From positions 1-55,025 of the forward strand of contig JAGYJR010000013.1 of NCBI GenBank assembly GCA_018401995.1: a stretch of 55,025 nt of DNA, given 5' to 3'. Below are positions 8,229 to 16,374 of this stretch, one piece after another; the stretch's first letter is position 1; every line of letters begins with the position of its first letter. The stretch comes from Flavobacterium sp. GTDB taxonomy: Bacteria; Bacteroidota; Bacteroidia; Flavobacteriales; Flavobacteriaceae. The notes below the pieces were generated by a model, which was not told where the DNA came from, ran no database searches, and was given only the letters and a program-made list of their open reading frames with translations. The translations under genes and the position numbers were made by a program.

Positions 8229-10325
8229 TTAAAACTTATAATTTACAAATAATGTAAAATTTCGACCGGGTTCTGTGATAGGTGTTCTTCCAAAATCAGG
8301 TTGATTGTTAAATGCAAATGTGAGGTGATTGTTATAAAATTGATCAAAAACATTTAATACTGCCCCGCCAATTGAAAGGTTTTTTAGTGGAGAAAAACCA
8401 GCTTTAATATCCATAACTTCATAACCTGGAGTTGCAATCTCATCAAAACTTTGTGAGATTTTAGGTTGTCTTGCGGTTAAATTATATTGAACAGAAGCCC
8501 ATAATTTTTCAGTTTCATACCCTAATTTAAAACGAGTTTGTAAGGGTGGCGTTAATGGAAGATTTTCATTAAAATCTTTATTTTCTGTGTAAACGTAAGC
8601 TAATTCGGTTAAAAAATTAAAATGATTGTACAACTTAACATCTAAATACGTTTCAAACCCTGTCTTCATAGCATTATCGATGTTTCTGAACACTTTAGGG
8701 TGAATGGGAGGTGTTGTGGGGTTATATTTTCTAATTAAAGTTTCATCAACTACACCTAAAATATAGTTTTCGTAAATAGAATAATAGGTTGCTATTCCGT
8801 AATTGATTTGGTTAATAGTTTTTCCTTCGAAATATTTTTTTCCGTTAAAGCTAATTTCAAATTGGTTATTGACTTCCGCTTTTAAATTTGGATTCCCTAC
8901 GTATTCGTATGGATCTCTTCCAATATTAAAAAAGGCAATGAAACGTTCTTCAATTGATGCCGAACGAGAGCCTCTACCAAAAGAAATTTCTACTGATTTG
9001 TGATTTGGTAAATACTGTTTAAAAGAAATGTTGCCACTGTAATTGGTTTCGTTTCGTTTTTCAAGATTTGGATATAAAGCTGCAAATGTTGGGTCTAAAT
9101 CCTCTGCATTTGAACTTACAAAGTCTAATCTTGATCCAAGAGTTAAACTAGCTTTTTCGGTAATAAAATAACGGGCTTCTAAAAACGTTCCCAAAGTATT
9201 GGTATAACTGTCTTGCCAAATTTTATCTTCAAAAGCCAATGGAGTTGGGAGCAAAACACCCATCATGTTTCTTTTTACTAATCGGTTTCTATTTCCTTCT
9301 CTACTTAATGAAACAAAATCTGTTCCTCCAAAAAGTTTCCAATTTGTTCCCAGATTCCATTCTGATTCTAATTTACCACCAAAAGTAGTTGCATCAACAA
9401 GTGCAATCGCTTCGGAATTAGTAAAAGAAGGTCTTCTGTAATTACTCATGATATGATCTACAAAAGAATAATATATTTTGGCATGTAAGCCTTTGAAATA
9501 ATTGTTGTTACTGGTTAATTTATAATCCAAACTACCAATAGTACTGTCGTCTTTATCAGTATCCATTGGTAAACCTGCGTGTAAAACATCCCTACCAAAA
9601 TTTTGTCTAAAACTAGCTTGCAAACTGTTTTTTTCGTTAAAGTCGTAACCAAATTTAAGTCCATAACCCGTATTTCCGAAAGATGACGGAATTTTATTTT
9701 GGTTTCCATCTTCATAATTACCATAATCACGATAACTTAAATTTCCAGCTATGTAAAATTTATTGATTCTACTCATTAAATTTATCATATTTACTGATGA
9801 ATTTCCGTTACTTTCATAACCTGATGAAATGCTTCCTTGTATTTTTTTATTAGCAAGAGTACCTGTTTGTGTGACCATATTAATTACACCACCAAAATTG
9901 GTTCCATATCGCACAGAAAATGGCCCTTTTATGATTTCGATTCGGGTAACTTCTTCAGGGTTTACCAAAGTGGTAATTGGATCCATGCGATTAGGACAAG
10001 CATGATAGGCTTTTGTTCCACCATCGTATTGAATGTTTAATTGTTCGTATTGTGATGCTCTGAAGTTGGGATCAACAGCATAATTCCCTCTTTTTATAAG
10101 GGAAAACCCATTTATGTCTTCAAAAAGTTGTCCTGAATTTTTTGGTTGGACTACTTTATTTTGATAATCCGACTTTATTATTACTTGAGCAGGGTCTTTT
10201 CTGATGTCACCTGAAACAATTACTTCTTTTAATGGGGTTACTTTTATACTGTCTGAGGGTATTTCTACTTGGGCATTTGCCATAGCAGAAAGCCATAGCA
10301 ATGCTATAATGACTATTTTTTTCAT
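8229..10325 (-). CDS. TonB-dependent receptor, probable copper receptor (OprC/NosA-like)
   Basis: 698 aa. Signal peptide to about residue 19 (AMANAQ), then a plug domain (about 45-155, with VTRIEIIKGPFSVRYG and GGVINMVTQ) and a beta-barrel ending in the aromatic-terminated strand NFTLFVNYKF. The plug carries HACPNRMDPIT, with Cys110 and Met114 spaced CxxxM. This matches the metal-binding motif of the outer-membrane copper receptors OprC and NosA, so copper uptake is the likely job, powered by TonB. It lies 30 bp downstream of a small Cys-rich exported protein on the same strand, probably one operon, controlled from a divergent promoter shared with the cytochrome bd genes. Confidence 0.88.
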   Translation of the reverse strand: MKKIVIIALLWLSAMANAQVEIPSDSIKVTPLKEVIVSGDIRKDPAQVIIKSDYQNKVVQPKNSGQLFEDINGFSLIKRGNYAVDPNFRASQYEQLNIQYDGGTKAYHACPNRMDPITTLVNPEEVTRIEIIKGPFSVRYGTNFGGVINMVTQTGTLANKKIQGSISSGYESNGNSSVNMINLMSRINKFYIAGNLSYRDYGNYEDGNQNKIPSSFGNTGYGLKFGYDFNEKNSLQASFRQNFGRDVLHAGLPMDTDKDDSTIGSLDYKLTSNNNYFKGLHAKIYYSFVDHIMSNYRRPSFTNSEAIALVDATTFGGKLESEWNLGTNWKLFGGTDFVSLSREGNRNRLVKRNMMGVLLPTPLAFEDKIWQDSYTNTLGTFLEARYFITEKASLTLGSRLDFVSSNAEDLDPTFAALYPNLEKRNETNYSGNISFKQYLPNHKSVEISFGRGSRSASIEERFIAFFNIGRDPYEYVGNPNLKAEVNNQFEISFNGKKYFEGKTINQINYGIATYYSIYENYILGVVDETLIRKYNPTTPPIHPKVFRNIDNAMKTGFETYLDVKLYNHFNFLTELAYVYTENKDFNENLPLTPPLQTRFKLGYETEKLWASVQYNLTARQPKISQSFDEIATPGYEVMDIKAGFSPLKNLSIGGAVLNVFDQFYNNHLTFAFNNQPDFGRTPITEPGRNFTLFVNYKF

Positions 10326-10355
10326 TTTTATATATTGTTATTGTTACTGTTATTT

Positions 10356-10766
10356 TTAACTTAAAAACAATATATTTTGAGGAGGATGAAATAGCTTGGT
10401 AGTAAAAATAGCGTTGTATCTATTTAGATAAAAAGCGTTTATTTTTTTATTTTTTGTTAAATAGTAAACAAATGGGTTTACTACTTTCGTTTCTTGATAA
10501 AATAAAATTTCAACAGTGAAGCTCCTATTTTTTGATTTTTCAGATTGTAAAGGTTTGTTTGACTCTGAAGTTTTTTCTACTTCTTTGTTTAAATGACATT
10601 TACCATTACATTTTAACTCAGGTTTACTTTTGTTAGAACAATATTTTTCTGTAAATGCTTTGTTGTCTGTGGTGAACTCTACTACTAAATAAGAAAACTT
10701 CATAGTTTGAAAAAACATAGAAACTATTACAAAAAGCGAAAAAATATGTGTAGCAGTTGTTTTCAA
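10356..10766 (-). CDS. Small exported Cys-rich protein with C-terminal HPP tail
   Basis: 136 aa, not assigned to a named family. A hydrophobic N-terminus (about 8-30) acts as signal or anchor. The centre has EKYCSNKSKPELKCNGKCHLNK, with three Cys and one His in a tight cluster that could bind a metal. The C-terminus is FHPPQNILFLS. It is the first gene before the copper-type TonB receptor, so a periplasmic copper-handling role is inferred from motif and neighbour only. A second small protein at 15675-15992 shares the layout: N-terminal hydrophobic segment, central Cys cluster, terminal HPP. Confidence 0.7.
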   Translation of the reverse strand: MKTTATHIFSLFVIVSMFFQTMKFSYLVVEFTTDNKAFTEKYCSNKSKPELKCNGKCHLNKEVEKTSESNKPLQSEKSKNRSFTVEILFYQETKVVNPFVYYLTKNKKINAFYLNRYNAIFTTKLFHPPQNILFLS

Positions 10767-10785
10767 TACGAAATTTAAAGAGGTA

Positions 10786-10858
10786 CAAAACTACATCAAT
10801 TTCTGTTAAGTTAAGTAATGTTTGTTACATATAAAGTCATTTAATGAAGTTACTTTTA
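10786..10858. promoter_or_regulatory. Divergent promoter with one central Crp/Fnr-type site
   Basis: A single site GTAAT-GTTT-GTTAC (10815-10828) lies between two promoters. On the minus strand the -7 box TAGTTTTG (10793-10786) is 28.5 bp from the centre; on the plus strand TACTTTTA (10851-10858, last base off consensus) is 29.5 bp away. One bound dimer could activate the copper-receptor operon and the cydAB operon together. Confidence 0.6.
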
Positions 10859-10874
10859 CATTTATTTTTTTATT

Positions 10875-11063
10875 ATGAAAAAGCTTCTCTTTACTAATTG
10901 GCATCTCATGCGTTGGGTGCGACTAATTTTAGCTTTTGCTATTGCATTTCATGCTGTCAAGACTGCAAATTATTTCTTTTTGTTTTTTGCATTATTCTTT
11001 TTAATTCAAGCAGTTTTTGACACGGGTTGTGGTTCGAAAGGATGTTCTATACCAAAAAATTAA
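10875..11063 (+). CDS. Small two-helix membrane protein, DUF2892/YgaP-tail-like, with CGSKGC
   Basis: 62 aa. Two hydrophobic helices (about 13-30 and 33-48) in the RWVRLILAFAIAF...FLIQAVFDTGCG pattern are followed by a C-terminal CGSKGC. This resembles the membrane tail of YgaP-type rhodaneses and related DUF2892 proteins. It heads a run of closely spaced plus-strand genes (thioredoxin-like, cydA, cydB) and is probably the first gene of the bd-oxidase operon. The Cys pair suggests thiol or metal chemistry; function is unknown. Confidence 0.7.
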   Translation: MKKLLFTNWHLMRWVRLILAFAIAFHAVKTANYFFLFFALFFLIQAVFDTGCGSKGCSIPKN

Positions 11064-11067
11064 TTTT

Positions 11068-11367
11068 ATGGAAAATAAGATATTTAATTCAATTTGTAGT
11101 CTAGATTTGGTAGTAATTAATTCATTAGATCCAAATTGTGATCCTTGTAAAATGAGACAGCCTATCTTAGAAAAAGTAAAAGGAGTTTTAGGTAATAGAA
11201 TTACTGTAATAAATTTAGAATCACAAGATTTCATTTATATTTCATCAAAATTTAGATTAGAATCATCCACCTCGTTATTTGTTCTAGCAAATGGTATTGT
11301 TGTTTGGGAAACTTCAAGTTTATTGTCGAAGGAAGAGTTGATTAAAATAATTTTAGAAAACACCTAA
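11068..11367 (+). CDS. Thioredoxin-like protein with CDPC active site
   Basis: 99 aa from the ATG at 11068; an upstream GTG/ATG in this frame would overlap the previous gene and adds no fold. The thioredoxin active site is CDPCKM after VINSLDPN, and the later FVLANGIVVWE strand pair fits the fold. The residues just before that strand read STSLFV where thioredoxins have a conserved cis-Pro (xPT), so the substrate-binding loop is altered. No signal peptide is seen, so it is cytoplasmic. It sits 16 bp upstream of cydA. A role in thiol maintenance under microaerobic respiration is inferred. Confidence 0.75.
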   Translation: MENKIFNSICSLDLVVINSLDPNCDPCKMRQPILEKVKGVLGNRITVINLESQDFIYISSKFRLESSTSLFVLANGIVVWETSSLLSKEELIKIILENT

Positions 11368-11382
11368 TTTATATAATTTATC

Positions 11383-12732
11383 ATGGATGTAGAAATATTA
11401 GCACGAATTCAGTTTGCCTTTACGATAGCATTTCATTATATCTATCCACCGTTGAGTATCGGTTTAGGATTATTAATGGTTATTTTTGAAGGACTCTATT
11501 TAAAAACTGGGAAAAAAGAGTATGAAGTTTTAACCCGATTTTGGTTGAAAATCTTTGCTATTACCTTCGGTATTGGAGTGGCTACGGGAATTATTATGGA
11601 ATTTGAATTTGGTACCAACTGGTCTGTTTATTCCCGTTATGTAGGTGATATTTTTGGAAGTGCATTAGCCGCTGAAGGCTTATTTGCTTTTGGATTAGAA
11701 AGTACTTTTTTAGGTATTTTAATTTTTGGATGGAATAGAGTATCACCGAGAGTGCACTTTATTTCCACAATAGGCGTTTTTTTAGGCTCCATGTTTTCTG
11801 CAGTTTGGATTGTTGTTGCAAATAGTTGGCAACAAACACCCGCTGGATATCACATAGTGGGTGAAGGTCTGATGGCTCGTGCAGAAGTAACTGATTTTTG
11901 GGCAATGGTCTTTAATCCGTCTAGTGTAGATCGTATTATTCATGTGTGGCAAGGTGCTTTTTTAGCGGGTGCTTTTATGGTTTTAAGTGTACATGCTTAT
12001 TATATTAGAAAAGGGAAATTTGTAGAATTATCCAAAATAGCTTTCAAGATAGCATTAGTTGTAGCGACTGTAGTTTCCTTTACACAGTTGGTTTCTGGTC
12101 ATAGTTCCGCAGATGGTGTAGCTGTAAATCAACCAGCAAAATTAGCAGCTATGGAAGGGCATTATGAAAAATCGGCTCCAGCAGATTTGTATCTTTTGGG
12201 TTGGGTTGATAATGAAAAACAAGAAGTTACTGGTTTAGGTATTCCTGGTGGATTATCATTTTTGGTTCATCAAGATTTTAAAGCGCCAGTTACTGGTTTA
12301 AATGCATTTCCGAAAGAAGACCAACCTAGTCAGGTAAATGCAGTATTTCAATTTTATCACATAATGATTTCTATTGGAATGTTCTTGATTGCTCTTACTT
12401 TTTATGCTTGTTTTTTATGGTGGAAAGGAAAACTATTTGAAACTAAATGGTTAATGTGGATTTTTTCTTTCTCGGTTTTATTGCCACAAATTGCTAATCA
12501 AGCCGGATGGTTTGCGGCAGAAATGGGACGTCAACCTTGGATTGTTTATGGTCATTTGAGAACCAGTGAAGGCTTTTCGCAAGAAGTATCAGCAAATCAA
12601 ATTTTGTTTTCTTTGATATTGTTTTTGGTTATTTATACCATTTTATTCTTATTGTTTTTGTACTCCTTGAACAAGAAAATCAAGCACGGTCCATATGAAG
12701 ACGAATCTCACAATCAATTAGAAACTATTTAA
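11383..12732 (+). CDS. cydA: Cytochrome bd ubiquinol oxidase subunit I
   Basis: 449 aa, about nine membrane helices. Heme ligands and partners visible: His18 in AFTIAFHYIYPP (heme b595), the LAAEGLFAFGLES segment (Glu98, Glu106), His187 in DRIIHVWQG (heme b558), and GRQPWIVYGHLRTSE. At 449 residues it has the short Q-loop version of the subunit. CydAB oxidises menaquinol and reduces O2 with high affinity, supporting growth at low oxygen. cydB follows after 10 bp. The upstream divergent Crp/Fnr-type site fits induction by oxygen limitation. Confidence 0.96.
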   Translation: MDVEILARIQFAFTIAFHYIYPPLSIGLGLLMVIFEGLYLKTGKKEYEVLTRFWLKIFAITFGIGVATGIIMEFEFGTNWSVYSRYVGDIFGSALAAEGLFAFGLESTFLGILIFGWNRVSPRVHFISTIGVFLGSMFSAVWIVVANSWQQTPAGYHIVGEGLMARAEVTDFWAMVFNPSSVDRIIHVWQGAFLAGAFMVLSVHAYYIRKGKFVELSKIAFKIALVVATVVSFTQLVSGHSSADGVAVNQPAKLAAMEGHYEKSAPADLYLLGWVDNEKQEVTGLGIPGGLSFLVHQDFKAPVTGLNAFPKEDQPSQVNAVFQFYHIMISIGMFLIALTFYACFLWWKGKLFETKWLMWIFSFSVLLPQIANQAGWFAAEMGRQPWIVYGHLRTSEGFSQEVSANQILFSLILFLVIYTILFLLFLYSLNKKIKHGPYEDESHNQLETI

Positions 12733-12742
12733 ACATCAAAAT

Positions 12743-13780
12743 ATGGAAACATTTTTAGGCATCGATTATCCAACACTTTGGTATTTAGTAGTGGGATTAT
12801 TGTTTTCAGGTTATGCTATTTTAGAAGGATTTGATTATGGAGCGGGAGCATGGCATTTGTTTTTGAGAAAAGATGAGAGTAGAAGAATTGCTATTAATGC
12901 TATTGGACCACTTTGGGATGCTAATCAAGTGTGGTTAATCATAGGTGGAGGAGCTTTGTTTGCAGGATTTCCGGTTATGTATGCTACTATGCTCTCTGCA
13001 ATGTATATTCCGTTTATGTTGTTTTTGATGTTGTTGGTTTTAAGGTCTTCTGCCATCAAATTTAGAAGTGCTGAAAAAATGATATGGTGGCGAAAAACTT
13101 GGGATATTATTTATTTTACATCAAATACTTTAATTGCCTTTTTATTAGGAGTCGTTTTAGGAAATGTTTTGCAAGGTTTTGAAATTGGTGAAAATTATAC
13201 TTATAAAGGAGGAATCTTTTTTTCCTTTTTGAGTCCATATGCTATTATGGTAGGATTAACAACACTATCTATTTTTATGACGCAGGGTGCTATTTTTCTT
13301 TTATTAAAAACGGAAGGAAGATTACACACAAGATTAACTTTTTTATTAAAAAAAGGAATGATATTCTTTATAGTGAGTTTTTCTATTACTTCATTATATA
13401 CTTTGGTATTTATACCAGGGGTTACAGATAATTTTAGAGAAAATCCAATATTCTTTATCCTTCCTATTTTATCCTTTTTGGCTGTTGCTAATGTTCCACG
13501 CTTGGTTTCTAAAAAGAAATACTTTCAAGCCTTAGTCTTTTCTTCGCTTACCATGGCATTTTTATTAATGTTAGTTGCCTTTCAATTGTATCCGACGTTA
13601 TTAATTTCCACTATTGATCCAAAATATAGTATTACTATTTACAATGCTGCTTCTTCGCAAAAATCTTTGGGAATCATGTTAACTATTGTTTTGATTGGTG
13701 CTCCTCTATTAGCCGCTTACTTTTTATTTCTCTATAAAACATTTAACGGAAAAGTTAAGCTGGACGATACGAGTTATTAA
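12743..13780 (+). CDS. cydB: Cytochrome bd ubiquinol oxidase subunit II
   Basis: 345 aa, about eight or nine membrane helices. Family marks: GYAILEGFDYGAGAWHLFL near the N-terminus, then GPLWDANQVWLIIGGGALFAGFPVMYA. It is the structural partner of CydA and directly follows it. A rho-independent terminator ends the operon 10 bp after the stop. No cydX-like small gene is evident right after cydB, and no cydCD assembly genes are in the window. Confidence 0.96.
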   Translation: METFLGIDYPTLWYLVVGLLFSGYAILEGFDYGAGAWHLFLRKDESRRIAINAIGPLWDANQVWLIIGGGALFAGFPVMYATMLSAMYIPFMLFLMLLVLRSSAIKFRSAEKMIWWRKTWDIIYFTSNTLIAFLLGVVLGNVLQGFEIGENYTYKGGIFFSFLSPYAIMVGLTTLSIFMTQGAIFLLLKTEGRLHTRLTFLLKKGMIFFIVSFSITSLYTLVFIPGVTDNFRENPIFFILPILSFLAVANVPRLVSKKKYFQALVFSSLTMAFLLMLVAFQLYPTLLISTIDPKYSITIYNAASSQKSLGIMLTIVLIGAPLLAAYFLFLYKTFNGKVKLDDTSY

Positions 13781-13789
13781 TTTTTCATT

Positions 13790-13820
13790 AAACGCCTCGA
13801 AAATATCGGGGCGTTTTTTT
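13790..13820 (+). terminator. Terminator of the cydAB operon
   Basis: 11-bp stem (AAACGCCTCGA at 13790-13800, TCGGGGCGTTT at 13806-13816, one G-T pair), 5-nt loop, followed by TTTT. Confidence 0.85.
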
Positions 13821-13822
13821 AT

Positions 13823-13866
13823 GTAACAAATGTTGCTGTAGTACAAATATATAACAATTAATTTTG
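13823..13866 (+). promoter_or_regulatory. SQR promoter with Crp/Fnr-type site
   Basis: Site GTAAC-AAAT-GTTGC (13823-13836, one mismatch) and perfect -7 box TAATTTTG (13859-13866); centre to box 29.5 bp. Start of transcription predicted near 13872, giving a ~16-nt leader. Confidence 0.65.
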
Positions 13867-13887
13867 ATTTATTAAAACGAAAAAAAT

Positions 13888-15348
13888 ATGTCAAAAATAG
13901 TTGTTTTAGGTGCTGGTATAGCTGGACATACAGCTGCAGCTCACTTAAGAAGAAAATTAGGTAAGGAGCACGAAGTATTAGTGGTTTCTCCCAATAGAAA
14001 TTACCAATGGGTACCCTCAAATATTTGGGTAGGAATCGGAAGAATGCAACCTAAAGATGTTATATTCCCTTTAGAACCTTTATACAAAAGAAAAGGAATT
14101 GGTTATAAACAAGCCAAAGCAGTATCCTTTCATCCAGAAGGTGACGGTTCTGAACCAAAACCCTATATTTTAGTTGAGGGTGTATTTGGTGAGAACTTAG
14201 GGAAACAAGAAAAAGTGACCTACGATTATCTAATCAATGCTACTGGTCCAAAATTAGCTTTTGATATGACCGAGGGATTACAACCTGCCACTAATAAAGT
14301 ATATTCAGTTTGTACGTATGACCATGCAGAACATGCATCAGAGGCCTTACATAAATTAATTGACCAATTAAAAAGATCAGATGAAAAAGCGAAAATTTTA
14401 ATTGGAACGGGTCATGCAAAAGCGACTTGTCAAGGTGCTGCCTTTGAATATATTTTGAATGTAGAAAAAGAATTGCAAAAATTTGGTGTCCGTGATAAAG
14501 CTGAAATTATTTGGATATCCAATGAGTATGAATTAGGTGATTTTGGAATGGATGGTATGCTGATGGATTATAATGGTTTTAACATGAAATCCAAAGATAT
14601 GGTGGAGATGATTTTTGAAGACCGAGGTATCAAATGGATTTTAGGAGCCGGAGTTACTAAAGTGGAAGATGGATTAGTACACTATGAAAATTTAGATGGT
14701 GAATTTAAAACAGAAACTTTCGATTTTGGAATGCTAATTCCTGCGTTTTCAGGACATGGTTTTCAAGCCTTTGATAAATATGGACAAAATATCACCGAAA
14801 AATTATTTAGAGGTTTTATGGTTGTAGATGCCGATTATACGCCAAAACCTTACGAAGAATGGACAGTTCAAGATTGGCCTGAAACCTATCAAAATCCGAG
14901 TTATAAAAATATTTTTGCGCCTGGAATTGCTTTCGCACCACCTCATTCCATATCTAAGCCAAGAAAAAGTAAAAATGGAACCGAAATTTCCCCAGCTCCA
15001 CCAAGAACAGGAATGCCATCGGGAATTACGGCTAAACTAGTTGCGGATAATATTATTGATTCTATAAAAGCAGGAAAAGAATCATTGCATCATAAAGGTT
15101 CGTTAGGCAATATGGGAGCTGCTTGTATTGCTTCGGCAGGTTATGGCATGACGCAAGGTAGTGGCGTAAGTATAACCACTTATCCTATTGTTCCTGATTA
15201 TAAAAAATATCCAAATACAGGTGGAAGAGATATCAATAAAACATTTGGTGATATAGGTTTGGCTGGACATTGGGTGAAATTAGCCTTGCATTATGCATTT
15301 ATTTACAAAGCTAAAATGAAACCATTTTGGTGGTTAATTCCTGAGTAG
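13888..15348 (+). CDS. Sulfide:quinone oxidoreductase-like FAD flavoprotein
   Basis: 486 aa. The N-terminal FAD-binding Rossmann motif is VVLGAGIAGHTAA, with NATGPKLAFD as a second dinucleotide-fold element. Redox cysteines Cys181 (ATCQGAAFE) and Cys413 (GAACIASAG) lie where SQR-family enzymes carry their catalytic pair; Cys142 (VCTYDH) is a third. The C-terminal WWLIPE end could form a membrane-contacting helix. SQRs oxidise sulfide to sulfane sulfur and pass electrons to the quinone pool, here plausibly to cytochrome bd just upstream, which tolerates sulfide. A Crp/Fnr-type promoter precedes it. Other flavin-linked quinone reductases of this superfamily are possible alternatives. Confidence 0.8.
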   Translation: MSKIVVLGAGIAGHTAAAHLRRKLGKEHEVLVVSPNRNYQWVPSNIWVGIGRMQPKDVIFPLEPLYKRKGIGYKQAKAVSFHPEGDGSEPKPYILVEGVFGENLGKQEKVTYDYLINATGPKLAFDMTEGLQPATNKVYSVCTYDHAEHASEALHKLIDQLKRSDEKAKILIGTGHAKATCQGAAFEYILNVEKELQKFGVRDKAEIIWISNEYELGDFGMDGMLMDYNGFNMKSKDMVEMIFEDRGIKWILGAGVTKVEDGLVHYENLDGEFKTETFDFGMLIPAFSGHGFQAFDKYGQNITEKLFRGFMVVDADYTPKPYEEWTVQDWPETYQNPSYKNIFAPGIAFAPPHSISKPRKSKNGTEISPAPPRTGMPSGITAKLVADNIIDSIKAGKESLHHKGSLGNMGAACIASAGYGMTQGSGVSITTYPIVPDYKKYPNTGGRDINKTFGDIGLAGHWVKLALHYAFIYKAKMKPFWWLIPE

Positions 15349-15404
15349 AGTGAAAAGTGAAAAGTAAAAAGTGAAAAGTGAAAAGTAAAAAGTAAAAAGT
15401 GAAA
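15349..15404 (+). repeat. Eight tandem AGTRAAA heptamers
   Basis: Eight uninterrupted 7-bp units starting directly after the SQR stop codon, in the order G,G,A,G,G,A,A,G at the variable R position. Same unit as at 7347-7378. No hairpin potential. Such purine-rich arrays are plausible slippage-prone sequences; function unknown. Confidence 0.85.
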
Positions 15405-15461
15405 AGATTTACTTTAAAAGTAAGACATAATCATTAGCTTGTAATTTAATAGTAAAAAAAT

Positions 15462-15590
15462 ATGACACAAAGAATATCCAATTCTCAAAAGAGAAAAATG
15501 CAAAATCCAATCATTCAGTTTTTTAAGTTCATTTATTTGAATATTAGAATTTTAAAAATTGTAGCGGGTGGACATGGTGGAACTAGATAA
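15462..15590 (+). CDS. 42-aa small protein ending in GGHGGTR
   Basis: The ATG at 15462 opens a 42-codon frame: a basic N-terminus (TQRISNSQKRKMQN), one hydrophobic segment (IIQFFKFIYLNIRILKIV) and the C-terminus VAGGHGGTR. I recall short Bacteroidetes proteins with the same hydrophobic-helix plus GHGGTR ending, but this is memory, not a search. If real it is a single-pass membrane peptide. It sits alone between SQR and the next operon. Function is unknown. Too short to appear in standard gene calls. Confidence 0.5.
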   Translation: MTQRISNSQKRKMQNPIIQFFKFIYLNIRILKIVAGGHGGTR

Positions 15591-15614
15591 AATATTTATG
15601 TAGTTTTATCTTGT

Positions 15615-15657
15615 GTAACATTTGTTACATAGTAATTTAAATTTTAAAATACATTTG
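15615..15657 (+). promoter_or_regulatory. Promoter with perfect Crp/Fnr-type palindrome
   Basis: The best copy of the motif: TGTAACATTTGTTACA is a near-perfect 16-bp palindrome (core GTAAC-ATTT-GTTAC at 15615-15628). Perfect -7 box TACATTTG at 15650-15657, 28.5 bp from centre. Confidence 0.7.
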
Positions 15658-15674
15658 TATTAAGTAACGCAAAA

Positions 15675-15992
15675 ATGAAAAAAGTAATTTTTATATTTAT
15701 AGCATATGTTGGACTCTTAACTGTACTTCCTTCAGTTAGAGCTTTGAAAACATATTTCATTCCAAGTTGTGTTGCGGAAAAATCTTGTGAAACAAAATCA
15801 AATTCAGGTTGCGAAACTAGTAATTTTATAATGAGTTTAAACTTTAATGCTTTGCAATACATAAATATTCAAACCATTTACGACTCTATTTTTGTGTTCG
15901 ATTTGTTATTAGATAAAATAAAATTATTACCCCAAAATACCGCTATAATATTAGGTTTTAAATCAGCAATTTGGCATCCTCCAAAATTGTAA
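15675..15992 (+). CDS. Small exported Cys-rich protein with C-terminal WHPP tail
   Basis: 105 aa. Hydrophobic N-terminus (KKVIFIFIAYVGLLTVL), then a cluster of four cysteines at about 34-52 (PSCVAEKSCETKSNSGCETS), and a C-terminus AIWHPPKL. The layout mirrors the protein at 10356-10766 that precedes the copper-type TonB receptor, suggesting a shared small family or convergent metal-binding design. It is the first gene after the strongest Crp/Fnr-type promoter and is followed on the same strand by the CFQCHDC protein and the kelch-like T9SS protein. Function unknown; metal handling in the periplasm is an inference. Confidence 0.6.
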   Translation: MKKVIFIFIAYVGLLTVLPSVRALKTYFIPSCVAEKSCETKSNSGCETSNFIMSLNFNALQYINIQTIYDSIFVFDLLLDKIKLLPQNTAIILGFKSAIWHPPKL

Positions 15993-16035
15993 GTTTTTGA
16001 AATTAAAAACGATATACATTTAAAACATATTATTT

Positions 16036-16374
16036 ATGAAAAAATCACAATTCATGAAGATTTCCTTGTTGGTTGGAATCTTCTCTCTCTTTATTTATGG
16101 AATAACATTTGCTAACAAAGGCAATTATATTTCAATATCAAAACCAATAGCAAATACGCAAAATTTAAAAAAGTATTCGGAACAAAATTGTTTTCAATGC
16201 CACGATTGCAGCGGAAATGTTTCGAAAGAATATGAAATAGTTCCTTCATTGAAATTGCCAAAATTAGAAGATTCAAAAGAAAATCAAAAAGTGAAACCTT
16301 CTCTTGAATTTCAAGAAGAGCACTCTAAGCCAGAATTACAAGAATATTTTCAAGAAATTAAATACGAATTATGA
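16036..16374 (+). CDS. Small exported protein with CFQCHDC motif
   Basis: 112 aa. N-terminal hydrophobic segment (about 9-26) as signal or anchor, then CFQCHDC, which contains a CxxCH heme c attachment motif plus an extra Cys. The rest is charged, rich in Lys, Glu and Pro, with no further ligand apart from one His near the end (EEHSKPE). It could be a monoheme cytochrome or a Cys/His metal site; too short and simple to decide. Its stop overlaps the next start by 4 bp, so it is translationally coupled to the kelch-like secreted protein. Confidence 0.65.
   Translation: MKKSQFMKISLLVGIFSLFIYGITFANKGNYISISKPIANTQNLKKYSEQNCFQCHDCSGNVSKEYEIVPSLKLPKLEDSKENQKVKPSLEFQEEHSKPELQEYFQEIKYEL

Noticed and set aside
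13724..14020. Minus-strand frames overlapping cydB/SQR and similar antisense frames throughout
   Set aside because: They are shadows of well-supported genes with no signal, domain or promoter of their own.
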